From positions 186,001 through 250,000 of the forward strand of contig JAGHRS010000002.1 in the NCBI GenBank assembly GCA_018066285.1: a stretch of 64,000 nucleotides of DNA, read 5' to 3'. Within the stretch, counting starts at the first letter, position 1. Each line of letters starts with the position of its first letter. Shown one piece after another: positions 23,001 through 31,744 of this stretch. The position numbers and the translations under genes are program-made. The stretch comes from Candidatus Treponema caballi. Lineage in GTDB: Bacteria > Spirochaetota > Spirochaetia > Treponematales > Treponemataceae. The notes under the pieces were generated by a model. It was given only the letters and a program-made list of their open reading frames with translations, ran no database searches and was not told the origin of the DNA.

Positions 23001-26000
23001 TTAGAGCAGGGAAGCGAGTGCGCGCGTAAGTTCCTTGATGTTGATCGGCTTTGCAACGTGAATGTTCATGCCAGCTTCCTGACTGCGTTTTTTATCTTCG
23101 TCAAAGGCATTTGCTGAGAATGCTGCAATGGGGAGTTTTTCAGCACCAGGAAGCTTACGTATTTCACTTGTTGCTGTATAGCCGTCCATAACAGGCATCT
23201 GTATATCCATGAGGATGAAATCATAATAATTTACGCCTTTTTCTTTTACGGTATCCAGCGCAATTAATCCGTTTACTGCGGTTTCAATAATAAGGCCACG
23301 TTCCTGAAGAATCTGCTCTGAAATTTCCCTGTTGAGTTCATTGTCCTCAACGAGTAGAAGACGTTTCCCGATGAGTTTTTCCTCATCAATCCCCAGATCA
23401 GCTTCTTCATGCAGCTTTTTTGCAGCCTTGAATTCTTCAATCTGTTCCGGTGTAGCAATCTTATGGGTGAATGAGACTGAAACGGTTGTACCACGCCCCT
23501 GTTTCGAGTCAATCGCGATTTCTCCGCCCAGCAGATCAGTCAGACGCTTGACAATTGACATACCCAGCCCTGTTCCCTGAATGCCAGACTGGGTTGTCGT
23601 CTGCTCTCTTTCAAAAGGCTCATAAATGTGCTCGATGAATTTCGGATCCATTCCGATGCCGTTATCCTGCACAATTGAGTGTGTAATGACTTCATCCGGT
23701 TTTTCAGCTTTCTCCTGATGAACAGTGTACCAGATAGTTCCGCCTGTCGGTGTGTACTTTATTGCGTTATTGAGCAGGTTTACGACAATCTGCTTGATGT
23801 GGACGGTATCTGACAGAACATATGGATGCGGACAATCAGCTATTGATGCAACAAACTGTATGTTCTTTTCTTTAGCCGCTATGGAGTTCATCTGGGCAAC
23901 TTTTTCAGCTTCTTCCGTAACGCAGGTAATCTTTTCATCAATCTGAGTCTTTCCCGCTTCAATACGGGACATGTCAAGAATGTCGTTTATAATGGTCAGC
24001 AGATAATCACTTGAGGTTTTTACTTTTGTCAGATAATCATCAACCTTGTTTGTTTCAGATTTATGGGATAGAGCCATGTCAGTGAATCCGATGATGGCAT
24101 TGAGCGGCGTCCGGATGTCATGTGACATGTTGAACAGGAATGCTGTTTTTGCGGCACTGGCAGCTTCTGCATTATTACGGGCAATGACAAGCTGATGCTG
24201 CAGTTCTTCGCGGCGCTTTTCTGCATCAATATTTATATGAGTTCCGAAGAATTCTCCATATCCATTCTGATAGCGAATGACGCGACCGGCTGAACGGAAC
24301 CAGTGATATTCTCCTTCCTGGTTACGCATGCGGAATTCTGAGTTATAGCCAGTTTTTCCGGTCTTGTCGTGAAGGGCAGCATCAAAGGCTTTTGATGCCT
24401 TTTCAACATCATCCGGATGAATGACATTCTGAAAATCTTTTGAAGTCAGTATTCTGTGCTTATCTTCCCATCCGATGATGGCGTACAGCTCGTCAGAATA
24501 CTCAGTACGGTAAATGTCATCGTTTTTATTGAAATGATATGACCACATACCGGAATGAACGATATCATGAACGAGGCGGAACCTTTCGAAATCAAGCTGC
24601 TGGTTTTCGCGTAACTTTATGCGCTCAAGTCCGATATTCAGAAGGTTTGCGATTTCTTCCATGGCGTTTCGTTCTGCCTCGTTGAAAATCTTCTGGCGGT
24701 GCATGAAGTGAATGGCAATATATCCTTTTGGAATGGCATCATTGTAAATGATGCGGCCAAGCAGCGATTTTACCGGACAGACTTTTGGCAATGTCAGTTC
24801 TGGAGGGCAGTAGTTTCTGTCTGTTATGCAGAATTCACTCTGAACATGGCTTTTGGCAGATATGTACGAATAGAGTGGACAACTGTCGCACACTCTTACC
24901 GATGGCAGCTTTATACCGCGTCTTTCCGTATGCAGGACGTATCCGTCAGCTCTTCTGTAAACGACCTGATCACAATCTGCAGCATCGAGCAGTTTCTTTT
25001 CAAAAAAGGAAAGAAACTTTTCTGTATCAGCGTCCTGTGTTGCTATATAATTGAAAATATCTGAACGGAATTGCATGAACTGATATTCTTTTTCGTGGAC
25101 TTTCTGTAGTTCATTCTTTTCACGGATAGTATCAATATTGACATTTGTTCCGAGCAGTTCTCCGCTGCCATCTTCATTAAGAAGGATACGGCCGGAAGAA
25201 TGATACCAGTGGTATATGCCATCACTGTTTTTCATTCTGTGATCAAGTTCAACAATGGTTTTTCCTGTCGGATCTTGTATGGCATCAAAAATAGCCTTCC
25301 TTGTTTCCTCAAGATCATCGGGATGTGTTATGTCTTCGTAGGAAACGTCCGGTCGGAGCGGAGGCTTATAACCAAACATCTGTACGATTTCGTTGGAGTA
25401 GACTTTATCGTACACTACTTTTGAGCTGTCGAAAAAGAAAGACCAGCTGCCTGAGCCGATTATGTTATGGATGAGGGTATAGCGTGCAAGCTGTTTTTCA
25501 AGCTCAAGTTCGTGATATTTTTCCCGTCTGTATTCTTCGTCGTTATTGAAGAGGCCTATAATGACCTTATGCCGTGAAGGCCAGCTTGATTCTGGTCTGA
25601 TGCGCAGTTTGTACCAGACTTCCCGTCTGCCTTCCAGAAGACGGTAACTTACCGTATATTCAGGAACTTTTAGGAACGTATCTTTAAGAAAAGCTATGGA
25701 AAGAATGTTCAACAGTTTTTCTCTGTCATCGGGATGGACACGTTTCATGATGAAATCTCTGTTTTTCTCTATGAAGTGTCCGTTTCCTGTCATGTCCTGC
25801 CCTGTCATGTTCCGGTCATCTGAATAGGTGCGGGCGACTTTATACGTTCCGTTATCAAGGTTGACAAGGAAAATGACTTCGAAGTTGTCAGAAAGCGAAA
25901 TGACTGATTGAACGCGTTTTCTGAACCGGATTTCTTCGTCAGTCTTGATGTCCAGAATTTCCCTTTCTTTTACGAGCAGGTAGTTCAGCAGAATGGCAGC

Positions 26001-26627
26001 GAGACCGAACATGACGGAGAAGTTATAGCCCGGCATGAGGCCGTCGAGCAGATATCCTGCTGCAGTAAAAATGGCAACAGTCAGGATGGTGATTGCGCCT
26101 TTTACTGATATGTATTGAGAATGGGAAATGACGTAACTGATTATGAAAATACTGGCAGTTGCGTCAAGACTAAACGGAATGATATACAGGTTTCCCTTGA
26201 TCTGATGTCCGTTATCAAGGATGAATACCTGTTGTGTTACTACAAGAATAAGTGTCAGGATGAAGCAGCAGGCTTCAACAATGCAGGTAATGAAAGAGAA
26301 TTTGTAGGTAAAGGGGATGCCTGATTTCTTATGCTCATTGATGTAGCAGTTTATATAGACACCCACACCTGCTTCTATGAAATTGATGAGAAGCAGTGAC
26401 AGACAGAGGACTACCATGTGGGGAGTGTCATACACTGCTTTCCCCTCAAAATAGTAATTGAGTGCATCGCATAATATGGCAATTATAGTTAGAGCCATAC
26501 ATGATATCAATGCCTTGGTCGAATTCCGCCGGTACTGCTTTGAGGAAATAATCGACAGAAACAGTATCAGCAGAATGAGTGAAGAGAAAATATCAGCGAA
26601 AATATAGAGATGGTTGGCTAATATCAC
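23001..26627 (-). CDS. Hybrid sensor histidine kinase with membrane, PAS and GAF-like domains
   Basis: 1208 residues, GTG start. Residues 1-225 hold about seven hydrophobic segments (for example IFSSLILLILFLSIISS). Two PAS modules with PAC-type ends follow (about 240-375 and 395-510), then a GAF-like region (about 520-660) with many cysteines (VCDSCPLYSY, FCITDRNYCPPE), and a third PAS (about 670-805). The kinase core has the phospho-His in FNMSHDIRTPLNAIIGF, an HATPase with GTGLGMSIV, and a C-terminal receiver with MDIQMPVMDG. Residues 245-255 and the repeated GTHINIDA/GTNVNIDT segments mark the PAS boundaries. It should sense an unknown signal and start a phosphorelay. It follows the nucleoside kinase gene by 24 bp, so cotranscription is likely. 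Confidence 0.9.
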   Translation of the reverse strand: MILANHLYIFADIFSSLILLILFLSIISSKQYRRNSTKALISCMALTIIAILCDALNYYFEGKAVYDTPHMVVLCLSLLLINFIEAGVGVYINCYINEHKKSGIPFTYKFSFITCIVEACCFILTLILVVTQQVFILDNGHQIKGNLYIIPFSLDATASIFIISYVISHSQYISVKGAITILTVAIFTAAGYLLDGLMPGYNFSVMFGLAAILLNYLLVKEREILDIKTDEEIRFRKRVQSVISLSDNFEVIFLVNLDNGTYKVARTYSDDRNMTGQDMTGNGHFIEKNRDFIMKRVHPDDREKLLNILSIAFLKDTFLKVPEYTVSYRLLEGRREVWYKLRIRPESSWPSRHKVIIGLFNNDEEYRREKYHELELEKQLARYTLIHNIIGSGSWSFFFDSSKVVYDKVYSNEIVQMFGYKPPLRPDVSYEDITHPDDLEETRKAIFDAIQDPTGKTIVELDHRMKNSDGIYHWYHSSGRILLNEDGSGELLGTNVNIDTIREKNELQKVHEKEYQFMQFRSDIFNYIATQDADTEKFLSFFEKKLLDAADCDQVVYRRADGYVLHTERRGIKLPSVRVCDSCPLYSYISAKSHVQSEFCITDRNYCPPELTLPKVCPVKSLLGRIIYNDAIPKGYIAIHFMHRQKIFNEAERNAMEEIANLLNIGLERIKLRENQQLDFERFRLVHDIVHSGMWSYHFNKNDDIYRTEYSDELYAIIGWEDKHRILTSKDFQNVIHPDDVEKASKAFDAALHDKTGKTGYNSEFRMRNQEGEYHWFRSAGRVIRYQNGYGEFFGTHINIDAEKRREELQHQLVIARNNAEAASAAKTAFLFNMSHDIRTPLNAIIGFTDMALSHKSETNKVDDYLTKVKTSSDYLLTIINDILDMSRIEAGKTQIDEKITCVTEEAEKVAQMNSIAAKEKNIQFVASIADCPHPYVLSDTVHIKQIVVNLLNNAIKYTPTGGTIWYTVHQEKAEKPDEVITHSIVQDNGIGMDPKFIEHIYEPFEREQTTTQSGIQGTGLGMSIVKRLTDLLGGEIAIDSKQGRGTTVSVSFTHKIATPEQIEEFKAAKKLHEEADLGIDEEKLIGKRLLLVEDNELNREISEQILQERGLIIETAVNGLIALDTVKEKGVNYYDFILMDIQMPVMDGYTATSEIRKLPGAEKLPIAAFSANAFDEDKKRSQEAGMNIHVAKPINIKELTRALASLL

Positions 26628-26651
26628 TTTTTAATCTCTTTTCTGTGTGAA

Positions 26652-28301
26652 TCAGTACTTAAATTCACTGCCTCCAATAAACTCACGGATGATGGACTGT
26701 CCCGGAACGTAGGTTGCGGGAATGGTGTAAAAGTTGCTCAGGAACTGGAGCAGACGCATTGCTTCTGAATACTCAGCCTGATCTGGTGTGACACAGCGTA
26801 AGAGCGGGGCTGCGTATACGCGCAGTACTGCAAGCTCATAGTCGAGCGCCGTATTCAGCATGACGTCTGCATTGCCCTGGAACGGGAAGATGTGGAGTCG
26901 CTCGCCCCTCTGGACGCTTGGCCACATCTTGATGGTGTCAGCAGCGCTTTTTCCGCGGAACTGGCTGTCGCGGACAATGCGGCGGATAAGGCGGTTGTCG
27001 CTTGTAGGAATGCGGTTGTGATCATCCAGATTGAGCTGCGTAAGGGCTGAAAGATAGACCTTGAACTTGTTTTCCGGTTTGATGAGCGGCGTCAGTCTGT
27101 CATTCAGACCGTGAATGCCTTCAATGACGAGAATGTCGTTCGGCCCCATGGTGAGCGTCTTTCCCGTATAATACTGCTTTCCTTCACGGAAGTCGTAGGA
27201 AGGCATCTGTATAGTCTTTCCCTTACTCAGATCGAGCAGGTTCTGGTTCAGCTGATCGACATCGAGCGCTTCAAGACATTCGTAGTCGTAGTCGCCGTTT
27301 TCATCCTTCGGCGTCTGCTCCCTTCCAAGGTAATAGTTATCAAGGCTGATGACATGCGGTGTGTATCCCATGACCTGCAGCTGGATGGCGAGCTTTTTCG
27401 ATGTCGTCGTCTTTCCGGAGCTTGAAGGACCTGCAAGCAGAACGACGCGTGCTGTTTGGCGCTCATAGATTTTTGTCGCGATGTCAGAAATGTTCTTGTT
27501 CTGGAACGTTTCCGCGATATTGATGAAGTCTTTCGTCTTCCTCTGGTAGACAAGCTCGTTAAGGTCTGCAACAGAAGTGACCTTCTGCAGCTTTCCCCAT
27601 TCCTTGTAGCGGCTGTAAACATCGAAGAGACTCGGAATGTCCTTGAACTCAGGAAGCTTTGACGGATCAGATGTTGCCGGGAAGCGGAGGAGGAAGCCCT
27701 CGTGATACGGCATGATGTCAAAGACTGAAAGAAGACCGGTCGTTGAAAGCAGCGGCTCAAAGAACAGGTCTGCAAACGTGTCGAGTCTGTTTATCTTGAT
27801 GACAGGTTTTGCCTGGAACTTGAGCTGGCGGCTTGTTGCCTCAAGATGCTGTTTTTCAAGCAGGGTAACAGCGTCCTTGTATGAAATGACTTCTGTCGTA
27901 ATGGCTTTATCTGCAACGACAAGCTGCCTGACAGCGTCGTTGAGCCGCGTGATGTCATCTTTTGAGACTGTACCGTTATCGAATGTGTAATAATAGCCAT
28001 AACCCATACTGTGACCGACGAGCAGGCGTCTGTCAGGAAAGAGTTTCTGTGCAGCTGCTGCAACGACAAAGCAGAGCGTACGGCGGTACATGGCAGTACC
28101 GTCTTTTGTGTCCGGCATAACGGGAGTAAGTTCTGCATTTACCTCAATTCTTGATGTGAGGGGAGTAACGACGTTGTTCACTTTAACGGCATACAGCTTA
28201 TCCGCTGTTTCTTTGCCAAAGTGAGAAATGATATCCTGCACGGGGCAGCCTGAATGTGTCTGAATTGTTTTTCCATCTGGGAATGAAAGTATTATATCCA
28301 T
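26652..28301 (-). CDS. Nucleoside (uridine) kinase family protein with TGS and synthetase-like N-terminus
   Basis: 549 residues. Residues 1-60 are a TGS-type domain (DIILSFPDGKTI), and 65-200 resemble the second, editing-like domain of threonyl-tRNA synthetase (VGHSMGYGYYYTF). A phosphoribulokinase/uridine kinase domain starts near 280, with Walker A LLAGPSSSGKTTTSKKL and LVIEGIHGLND. This domain set is a recognised but uncharacterised nucleoside kinase group in many anaerobes. It probably phosphorylates a nucleoside or related sugar. Upstream the -10 TATACT lies six bases before the ATG, so the message may be leaderless. First gene of an operon with the hybrid histidine kinase. Confidence 0.83.
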   Translation of the reverse strand: MDIILSFPDGKTIQTHSGCPVQDIISHFGKETADKLYAVKVNNVVTPLTSRIEVNAELTPVMPDTKDGTAMYRRTLCFVVAAAAQKLFPDRRLLVGHSMGYGYYYTFDNGTVSKDDITRLNDAVRQLVVADKAITTEVISYKDAVTLLEKQHLEATSRQLKFQAKPVIKINRLDTFADLFFEPLLSTTGLLSVFDIMPYHEGFLLRFPATSDPSKLPEFKDIPSLFDVYSRYKEWGKLQKVTSVADLNELVYQRKTKDFINIAETFQNKNISDIATKIYERQTARVVLLAGPSSSGKTTTSKKLAIQLQVMGYTPHVISLDNYYLGREQTPKDENGDYDYECLEALDVDQLNQNLLDLSKGKTIQMPSYDFREGKQYYTGKTLTMGPNDILVIEGIHGLNDRLTPLIKPENKFKVYLSALTQLNLDDHNRIPTSDNRLIRRIVRDSQFRGKSAADTIKMWPSVQRGERLHIFPFQGNADVMLNTALDYELAVLRVYAAPLLRCVTPDQAEYSEAMRLLQFLSNFYTIPATYVPGQSIIREFIGGSEFKY

Positions 28302-28307
28302 AATAAA

Positions 28308-28336
28308 AGTATAAATCGCATTGTTTCTACACGCAA
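28308..28336 (-). promoter_or_regulatory. Promoter of the nucleoside kinase gene, predicted leaderless
   Basis: On the minus strand TATACT, six bases (TTTATT), ATG. The -35 candidate TTGCGT, 17 bases upstream, is weak. Confidence 0.5.
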
Positions 28337-28375
28337 GTTTTTCACTGTAAGATATGTCTCAGCGTAACTATTTAC

Positions 28376-28404
28376 TAGACAGAGTAATGTTTTTAAGCTA
28401 ATGT
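28376..28404 (+). promoter_or_regulatory. Promoter for tRNA-Val(CAC) and probably cimA
   Basis: TAGACA and TAATGT with a 17-base spacer, nine bases ahead of the tRNA. No other promoter fits between the tRNA and cimA. Confidence 0.55.
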
Positions 28405-28413
28405 ATTGTTAAC

Positions 28414-28485
28414 GGGCAGTTAACTCAGTGGTAGAGTGCTTCCTTCACACGGAAGAAGTCGTTGGTTCAAGTCCAATACCGCCCA
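28414..28485 (+). tRNA. tRNA-Val (anticodon CAC)
   Basis: Acceptor stem GGGCAGT with a 3' strand ending ACCGCCC, D-arm AACTCAGTGGTAGAGT, anticodon stem CTTCC/GGAAG with loop TTCACAC (anticodon CAC), and T-loop TTCAAGT. No CCA is encoded. The cimA start codon follows the tRNA 3' end by only nine bases. Confidence 0.92.
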
Positions 28486-28494
28486 TATCACACT

Positions 28495-30114
28495 ATGTAC
28501 AGCGATAATTCGATTACAGTTCTTGACTCAACCCTGAGAGACGGGGCACAGGGCGAGGGCATAAGCTTTTCGCTTCAGGATAAACTGTCCATAGTACAGA
28601 CGCTTGATGAACTGGGCGTTCATTACATCGAAGCGGGAAATCCCGCAAGCAATCCCAAAGACGCAGATTTTTTCGCAGCCGTACGCGGTGTCCAGATAAA
28701 GGGCCACAGTACAAAGCAGACCAAGCTTTTATTGAAACACGCCGAACTTGTCGCTTTCGGTTCGACGCGCCGCAAGGACCTGACCTGCGACAAAGATCCG
28801 CAGCTTCAGGCGCTGCTGGCTGCTGACACGCCGGTCGTCTCCATTTTCGGAAAGTCATGGCTCAAGCAGGTGAAGGGCATTCTTAAGGCAGACAAGCAGC
28901 AGAATCTGGACATGATTTATGAGAGCGTGAAGTTCCTTGCGTCGAACGGCAGAAAGGTCATTTTTGACGCGGAGCACTTTTTCGACGGCTGGAAGGAAAA
29001 CGGCGAGTACGCGCTCAAGACGCTTGAAGCAGCCATTGACGGCGGCGCTTCCATAATCACGTTGTGCGATACAAAAGGCGGTTCAATGCCGCTCGACATA
29101 TATCAGTCAGTGGTCACTGTCGTAAGAAAGATGGTGCGCCGCGCTGAAATCGGCATTCACACGCACGATGACGCGGGCCTTGCTGTGGCAAACTCGCTCA
29201 TGGCAGTGCAGGCTGGCGCATCCCATGTTCAGGGAACGCTGCTGGGCTTCGGCGAACGGGCGGGAAATGCGAACCTGTCGGCTATCATGGCTAACCTTGA
29301 ACTGAAGCTCGGCTATACCTGTCTGCCGGAAGGCAAGATTGAAATGCTTACGCCGCTTTGCCGCCGCATTGCTGAAATAACGAACATCAGCCTTAATCAG
29401 GGCTTGCCGTACATCGGGGCAAATGCATTCGCACACAAAGCGGGCATGCACTCTGATGCCGTTGCAAAGGACCCCGCCGCGTATGAGCATGTAAAGCCTG
29501 AAACGGTCGGCAACGAGCGTGTCATCCTTATAAGCGAGGTTTCGGGGCGTTCTGCAATCATAGAGAAGATACGCGCCATTGAGCCGAGCCTGACCAAGGA
29601 CAGCCCTGAAGTCGCAGGCATCGTAAAGCGTGTGAAAGAGCTTGAAAAGACGGGCTACCAGTTTGAGGGCGCAGAAGGCAGCTTCAACCTGCTCGTCAGA
29701 AAGAGCCTCGGCTCATACAAGCCGTTCTTCCACCTTGAGTACTACAAAGTCATCGGGGAGCAGCCGGAGCCGGGAAACCCCGTCACGAGCTTTGCACAGG
29801 TAAAGCTTTCTGTAAATGGTGAGATGATCATCACAGCAGGTGAGGGTGACGGTCCCGTTCATGCACTCGACGTCGCGCTCCGTTCAGCACTTGAAAAGTT
29901 CTATCCTGTCGTACGCACCATGCATCTGACAGACTATAAAGTCCGTGTCATAGACTCGCGCGACGCAACAGCAGCCCACGTCCGCGTTCTCGTAGAAACT
30001 ACCGACGGCCACAACGTCTGGACCACAGTCGGCGTCTCCACCGACATCATAGAAGCCTCCTGGCTCGCCCTCGTAGACTCCTTCGAATACAAACTCATTT
30101 CTTCTGGCCTCTGA
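28495..30114 (+). CDS. cimA: Citramalate synthase
   Basis: 539 residues from the ATG at 28495; the ORF-track start at 28462 lies inside the tRNA. The HMGL/isopropylmalate synthase barrel covers about 1-280: DSTLRDGAQGEGISFS is the active-site Arg-Asp signature, FDAEHFFDGWK is typical of CimA, and GIHTHDDAGLAVANSL supplies the metal-binding His pair. The C-terminal LeuA-type regulatory domain is at about 400-539. CimA condenses pyruvate and acetyl-CoA to (R)-citramalate, the first step of the threonine-independent isoleucine route. There is no Shine-Dalgarno, and the gene sits nine bases after tRNA-Val(CAC), which suggests co-transcription and processing at the tRNA 3' end. Confidence 0.93.
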   Translation: MYSDNSITVLDSTLRDGAQGEGISFSLQDKLSIVQTLDELGVHYIEAGNPASNPKDADFFAAVRGVQIKGHSTKQTKLLLKHAELVAFGSTRRKDLTCDKDPQLQALLAADTPVVSIFGKSWLKQVKGILKADKQQNLDMIYESVKFLASNGRKVIFDAEHFFDGWKENGEYALKTLEAAIDGGASIITLCDTKGGSMPLDIYQSVVTVVRKMVRRAEIGIHTHDDAGLAVANSLMAVQAGASHVQGTLLGFGERAGNANLSAIMANLELKLGYTCLPEGKIEMLTPLCRRIAEITNISLNQGLPYIGANAFAHKAGMHSDAVAKDPAAYEHVKPETVGNERVILISEVSGRSAIIEKIRAIEPSLTKDSPEVAGIVKRVKELEKTGYQFEGAEGSFNLLVRKSLGSYKPFFHLEYYKVIGEQPEPGNPVTSFAQVKLSVNGEMIITAGEGDGPVHALDVALRSALEKFYPVVRTMHLTDYKVRVIDSRDATAAHVRVLVETTDGHNVWTTVGVSTDIIEASWLALVDSFEYKLISSGL

Positions 30115-30156
30115 TTAACAGACGCCTTCCAAAAGCAAACTCTCCGCGTTGATTCA

Positions 30157-30401
30157 TTTTACTGAATATACGCTTAATCTAAGAAACTGAAAAAACGACG
30201 ACTCTACAGACGAGTGGGGATGGGCGGAGGTGGGGATGACAGACGTGAAGCCTCGGCCCCGAGCACACAAAGTGTGCGAGTGAGATACCATAGCGCCGCA
30301 GCGAGCGGCTGGCGTCCCCACCGGGAGCCCATACCCAATCGTCTGCAAAAGCATATATTTTTCTCAGTTTCTTAAAAAATACTAAAGAATATTCAGTAAA
30401 A
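30157..30401. repeat. 245 bp nested palindromic (MITE-like) element
   Basis: The 356 bp between cimA and the VOR operon contain no gene. Most of it is one imperfect inverted repeat. The ends TTTTACTGAATAT and ATATTCAGTAAAA are complementary, the next inner parts share TAAGAAACTGA and CAGACGA-TGGG-ATGGGC in inverted order, and arms of about 80 bp each can pair. The centre holds smaller hairpins (GCACAC-AAA-GTGTGC and GCCGCAGCGAGCGGC). It contains no convincing ORF. It could fold as an extended RNA or be a miniature inverted-repeat element; no clear target duplication was found. Confidence 0.65.
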
Positions 30402-30414
30402 TTGAAAAAAATCC

Positions 30415-30443
30415 TTGAGTAATTCATTTCATTTCTGTATACT
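30415..30443 (+). promoter_or_regulatory. Promoter of the VOR operon
   Basis: TTGAGT and TATACT with a 17-base spacer, 28 bases before the ferredoxin gene ATG, which has GGAGG upstream. Confidence 0.7.
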
Positions 30444-30471
30444 CTAATCATTATAATTAGCGGAGGTATGT

Positions 30472-30684
30472 ATGGCTTCAGGAAAACCTGTTATAGCTGT
30501 TGAACGGTGCAAGGGCTGCGGCCTGTGTATCCGTGCATGTCCAAAGAACCTTTTGGAAATGTCAAAAGAAACAAATGGTCAGGGCGTTCATTACCCTGTC
30601 TGTTCAGATGAATCCAAGTGTATAGCATGTACATTCTGTGCAACTATGTGCCCTGATGTAGCTATCGAAATAGAGAAGGACTAA
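30472..30684 (+). CDS. 2-oxoacid:ferredoxin oxidoreductase, ferredoxin-type delta subunit
   Basis: 70 residues, AGCGGAGG before the ATG. Two [4Fe-4S] binding motifs are visible: CKGCGLCIRACPKN (about 14-27) and CIACTFCATMCPD (about 48-60). As a subunit of a VOR/KOR-type complex it passes electrons from the thiamine-pyrophosphate site to ferredoxin. First gene of a four-gene operon with alpha (1 bp gap), beta and gamma subunits. It acts in the cytoplasm. Confidence 0.92.
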   Translation: MASGKPVIAVERCKGCGLCIRACPKNLLEMSKETNGQGVHYPVCSDESKCIACTFCATMCPDVAIEIEKD

Positions 30685-30685
30685 T

Positions 30686-31744
30686 ATGAGCAATAAAGTA
30701 CTGATGAAAGGTAACGAAGCCATCGGTGAATCCGCTATTCTTGCAGGATGCCGCTACTACTTCGCATATCCTATTACTCCGCAGAATGAAATTCCTGCCT
30801 ACATGTCAAAGCGCCTGCCACAGGTTGGCGGTACATTCCTTCAGGCAGAAAGTGAAATTGCTGCAATCAACATGGTAATGGGTGCATCTGCAGCAGGTGC
30901 ACGTGTCATGACATCTTCTTCCTCTCCGGGAATCTCCCTGAAGCAGGAAGGTATTTCTTATATTTCAGGTGCCCAGCTGCCAGCAGTCATCATCAACATG
31001 ATGCGCGGTGGTCCGGGACTCGGAAACATCGCCGGCGCACAGGGAGACTACTTCCAGGCAACACGCGGCGGTGGAAACGGTGACTATCACGTTGTAGTCC
31101 TCGCTCCTGGCACAGTTCAGGAACTTGCTGACTACACAATCAAGGCTTTCGATATTGCAGACAAGTACCGCGTAGCAGTCCTGCTGCTCGGTGACGGTTA
31201 CCTTGGCCAGATGGCTGAGCCATGCGTTCTGCCTGAGCCTGTAAAGGACATTCCTGCAAAGCCATGGGCTCTGACAGGAAAGACAGCTGACCGCGATGCA
31301 CACATCATTGCATCACTCAAGCTCGGAAAGGATGACACTTACCTGAACCGCCACGTAAAGTCACTTGCAGAGAACTATGCAGAAATTGCAAAGAACGAAG
31401 TTAAGTACGAGAACTTCATGTGTGACGATGCAGACTTTGTGCTCTGCGCATACGGAACAAGCGCCCGCGTCTGCAAGAAGGCTGTAAAGGTACTCCGCGA
31501 GCAGGGCATCAAGGCCGGTCTCTTCCGCCCGATCACCCTGTGGCCGTTCCCTGAAGACGCCATTGAGGCAGCCTGCGCAAAGGCAAAGAAGGTTCTCACT
31601 GTAGAGATGAGCCTTGGCCAGATGGTTCAGGATGTCCGCCTGTACGCAAACAAGAAGAAGGATGAATACGACTTCTACGGCGAACCGGGTGGTCTTATTC
31701 CTAAGCTCGATGTAATTGTAGAGAAGGTAAAGAGTTATGTCTAA
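30686..31744 (+). CDS. vorB: 2-oxoacid:ferredoxin oxidoreductase, alpha subunit (VorB type)
   Basis: 352 residues, the usual length of VorB (3-methyl-2-oxobutanoate dehydrogenase alpha subunit). The N-terminal domain has ACRYYFAYPITPQNEIPAYM, typical of the pyrimidine-binding half of the enzyme, and the C-terminal part contains ITLWPFPEDAIEAACAKAKK. The enzyme oxidises branched 2-oxoacids to acyl-CoA and CO2 with ferredoxin, or works in reverse to carboxylate acyl-CoA. Whether the substrate is a branched-chain 2-oxoacid or 2-oxoglutarate cannot be fixed from sequence. Its end overlaps the beta subunit start by 8 bp. Confidence 0.87.
   Translation: MSNKVLMKGNEAIGESAILAGCRYYFAYPITPQNEIPAYMSKRLPQVGGTFLQAESEIAAINMVMGASAAGARVMTSSSSPGISLKQEGISYISGAQLPAVIINMMRGGPGLGNIAGAQGDYFQATRGGGNGDYHVVVLAPGTVQELADYTIKAFDIADKYRVAVLLLGDGYLGQMAEPCVLPEPVKDIPAKPWALTGKTADRDAHIIASLKLGKDDTYLNRHVKSLAENYAEIAKNEVKYENFMCDDADFVLCAYGTSARVCKKAVKVLREQGIKAGLFRPITLWPFPEDAIEAACAKAKKVLTVEMSLGQMVQDVRLYANKKKDEYDFYGEPGGLIPKLDVIVEKVKSYV

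Noticed and set aside
30154-30451. Overlapping minus-strand ORFs of 66 and 90 residues
   Set aside because: They lie inside the palindromic element; composition and position show no sign of a gene.
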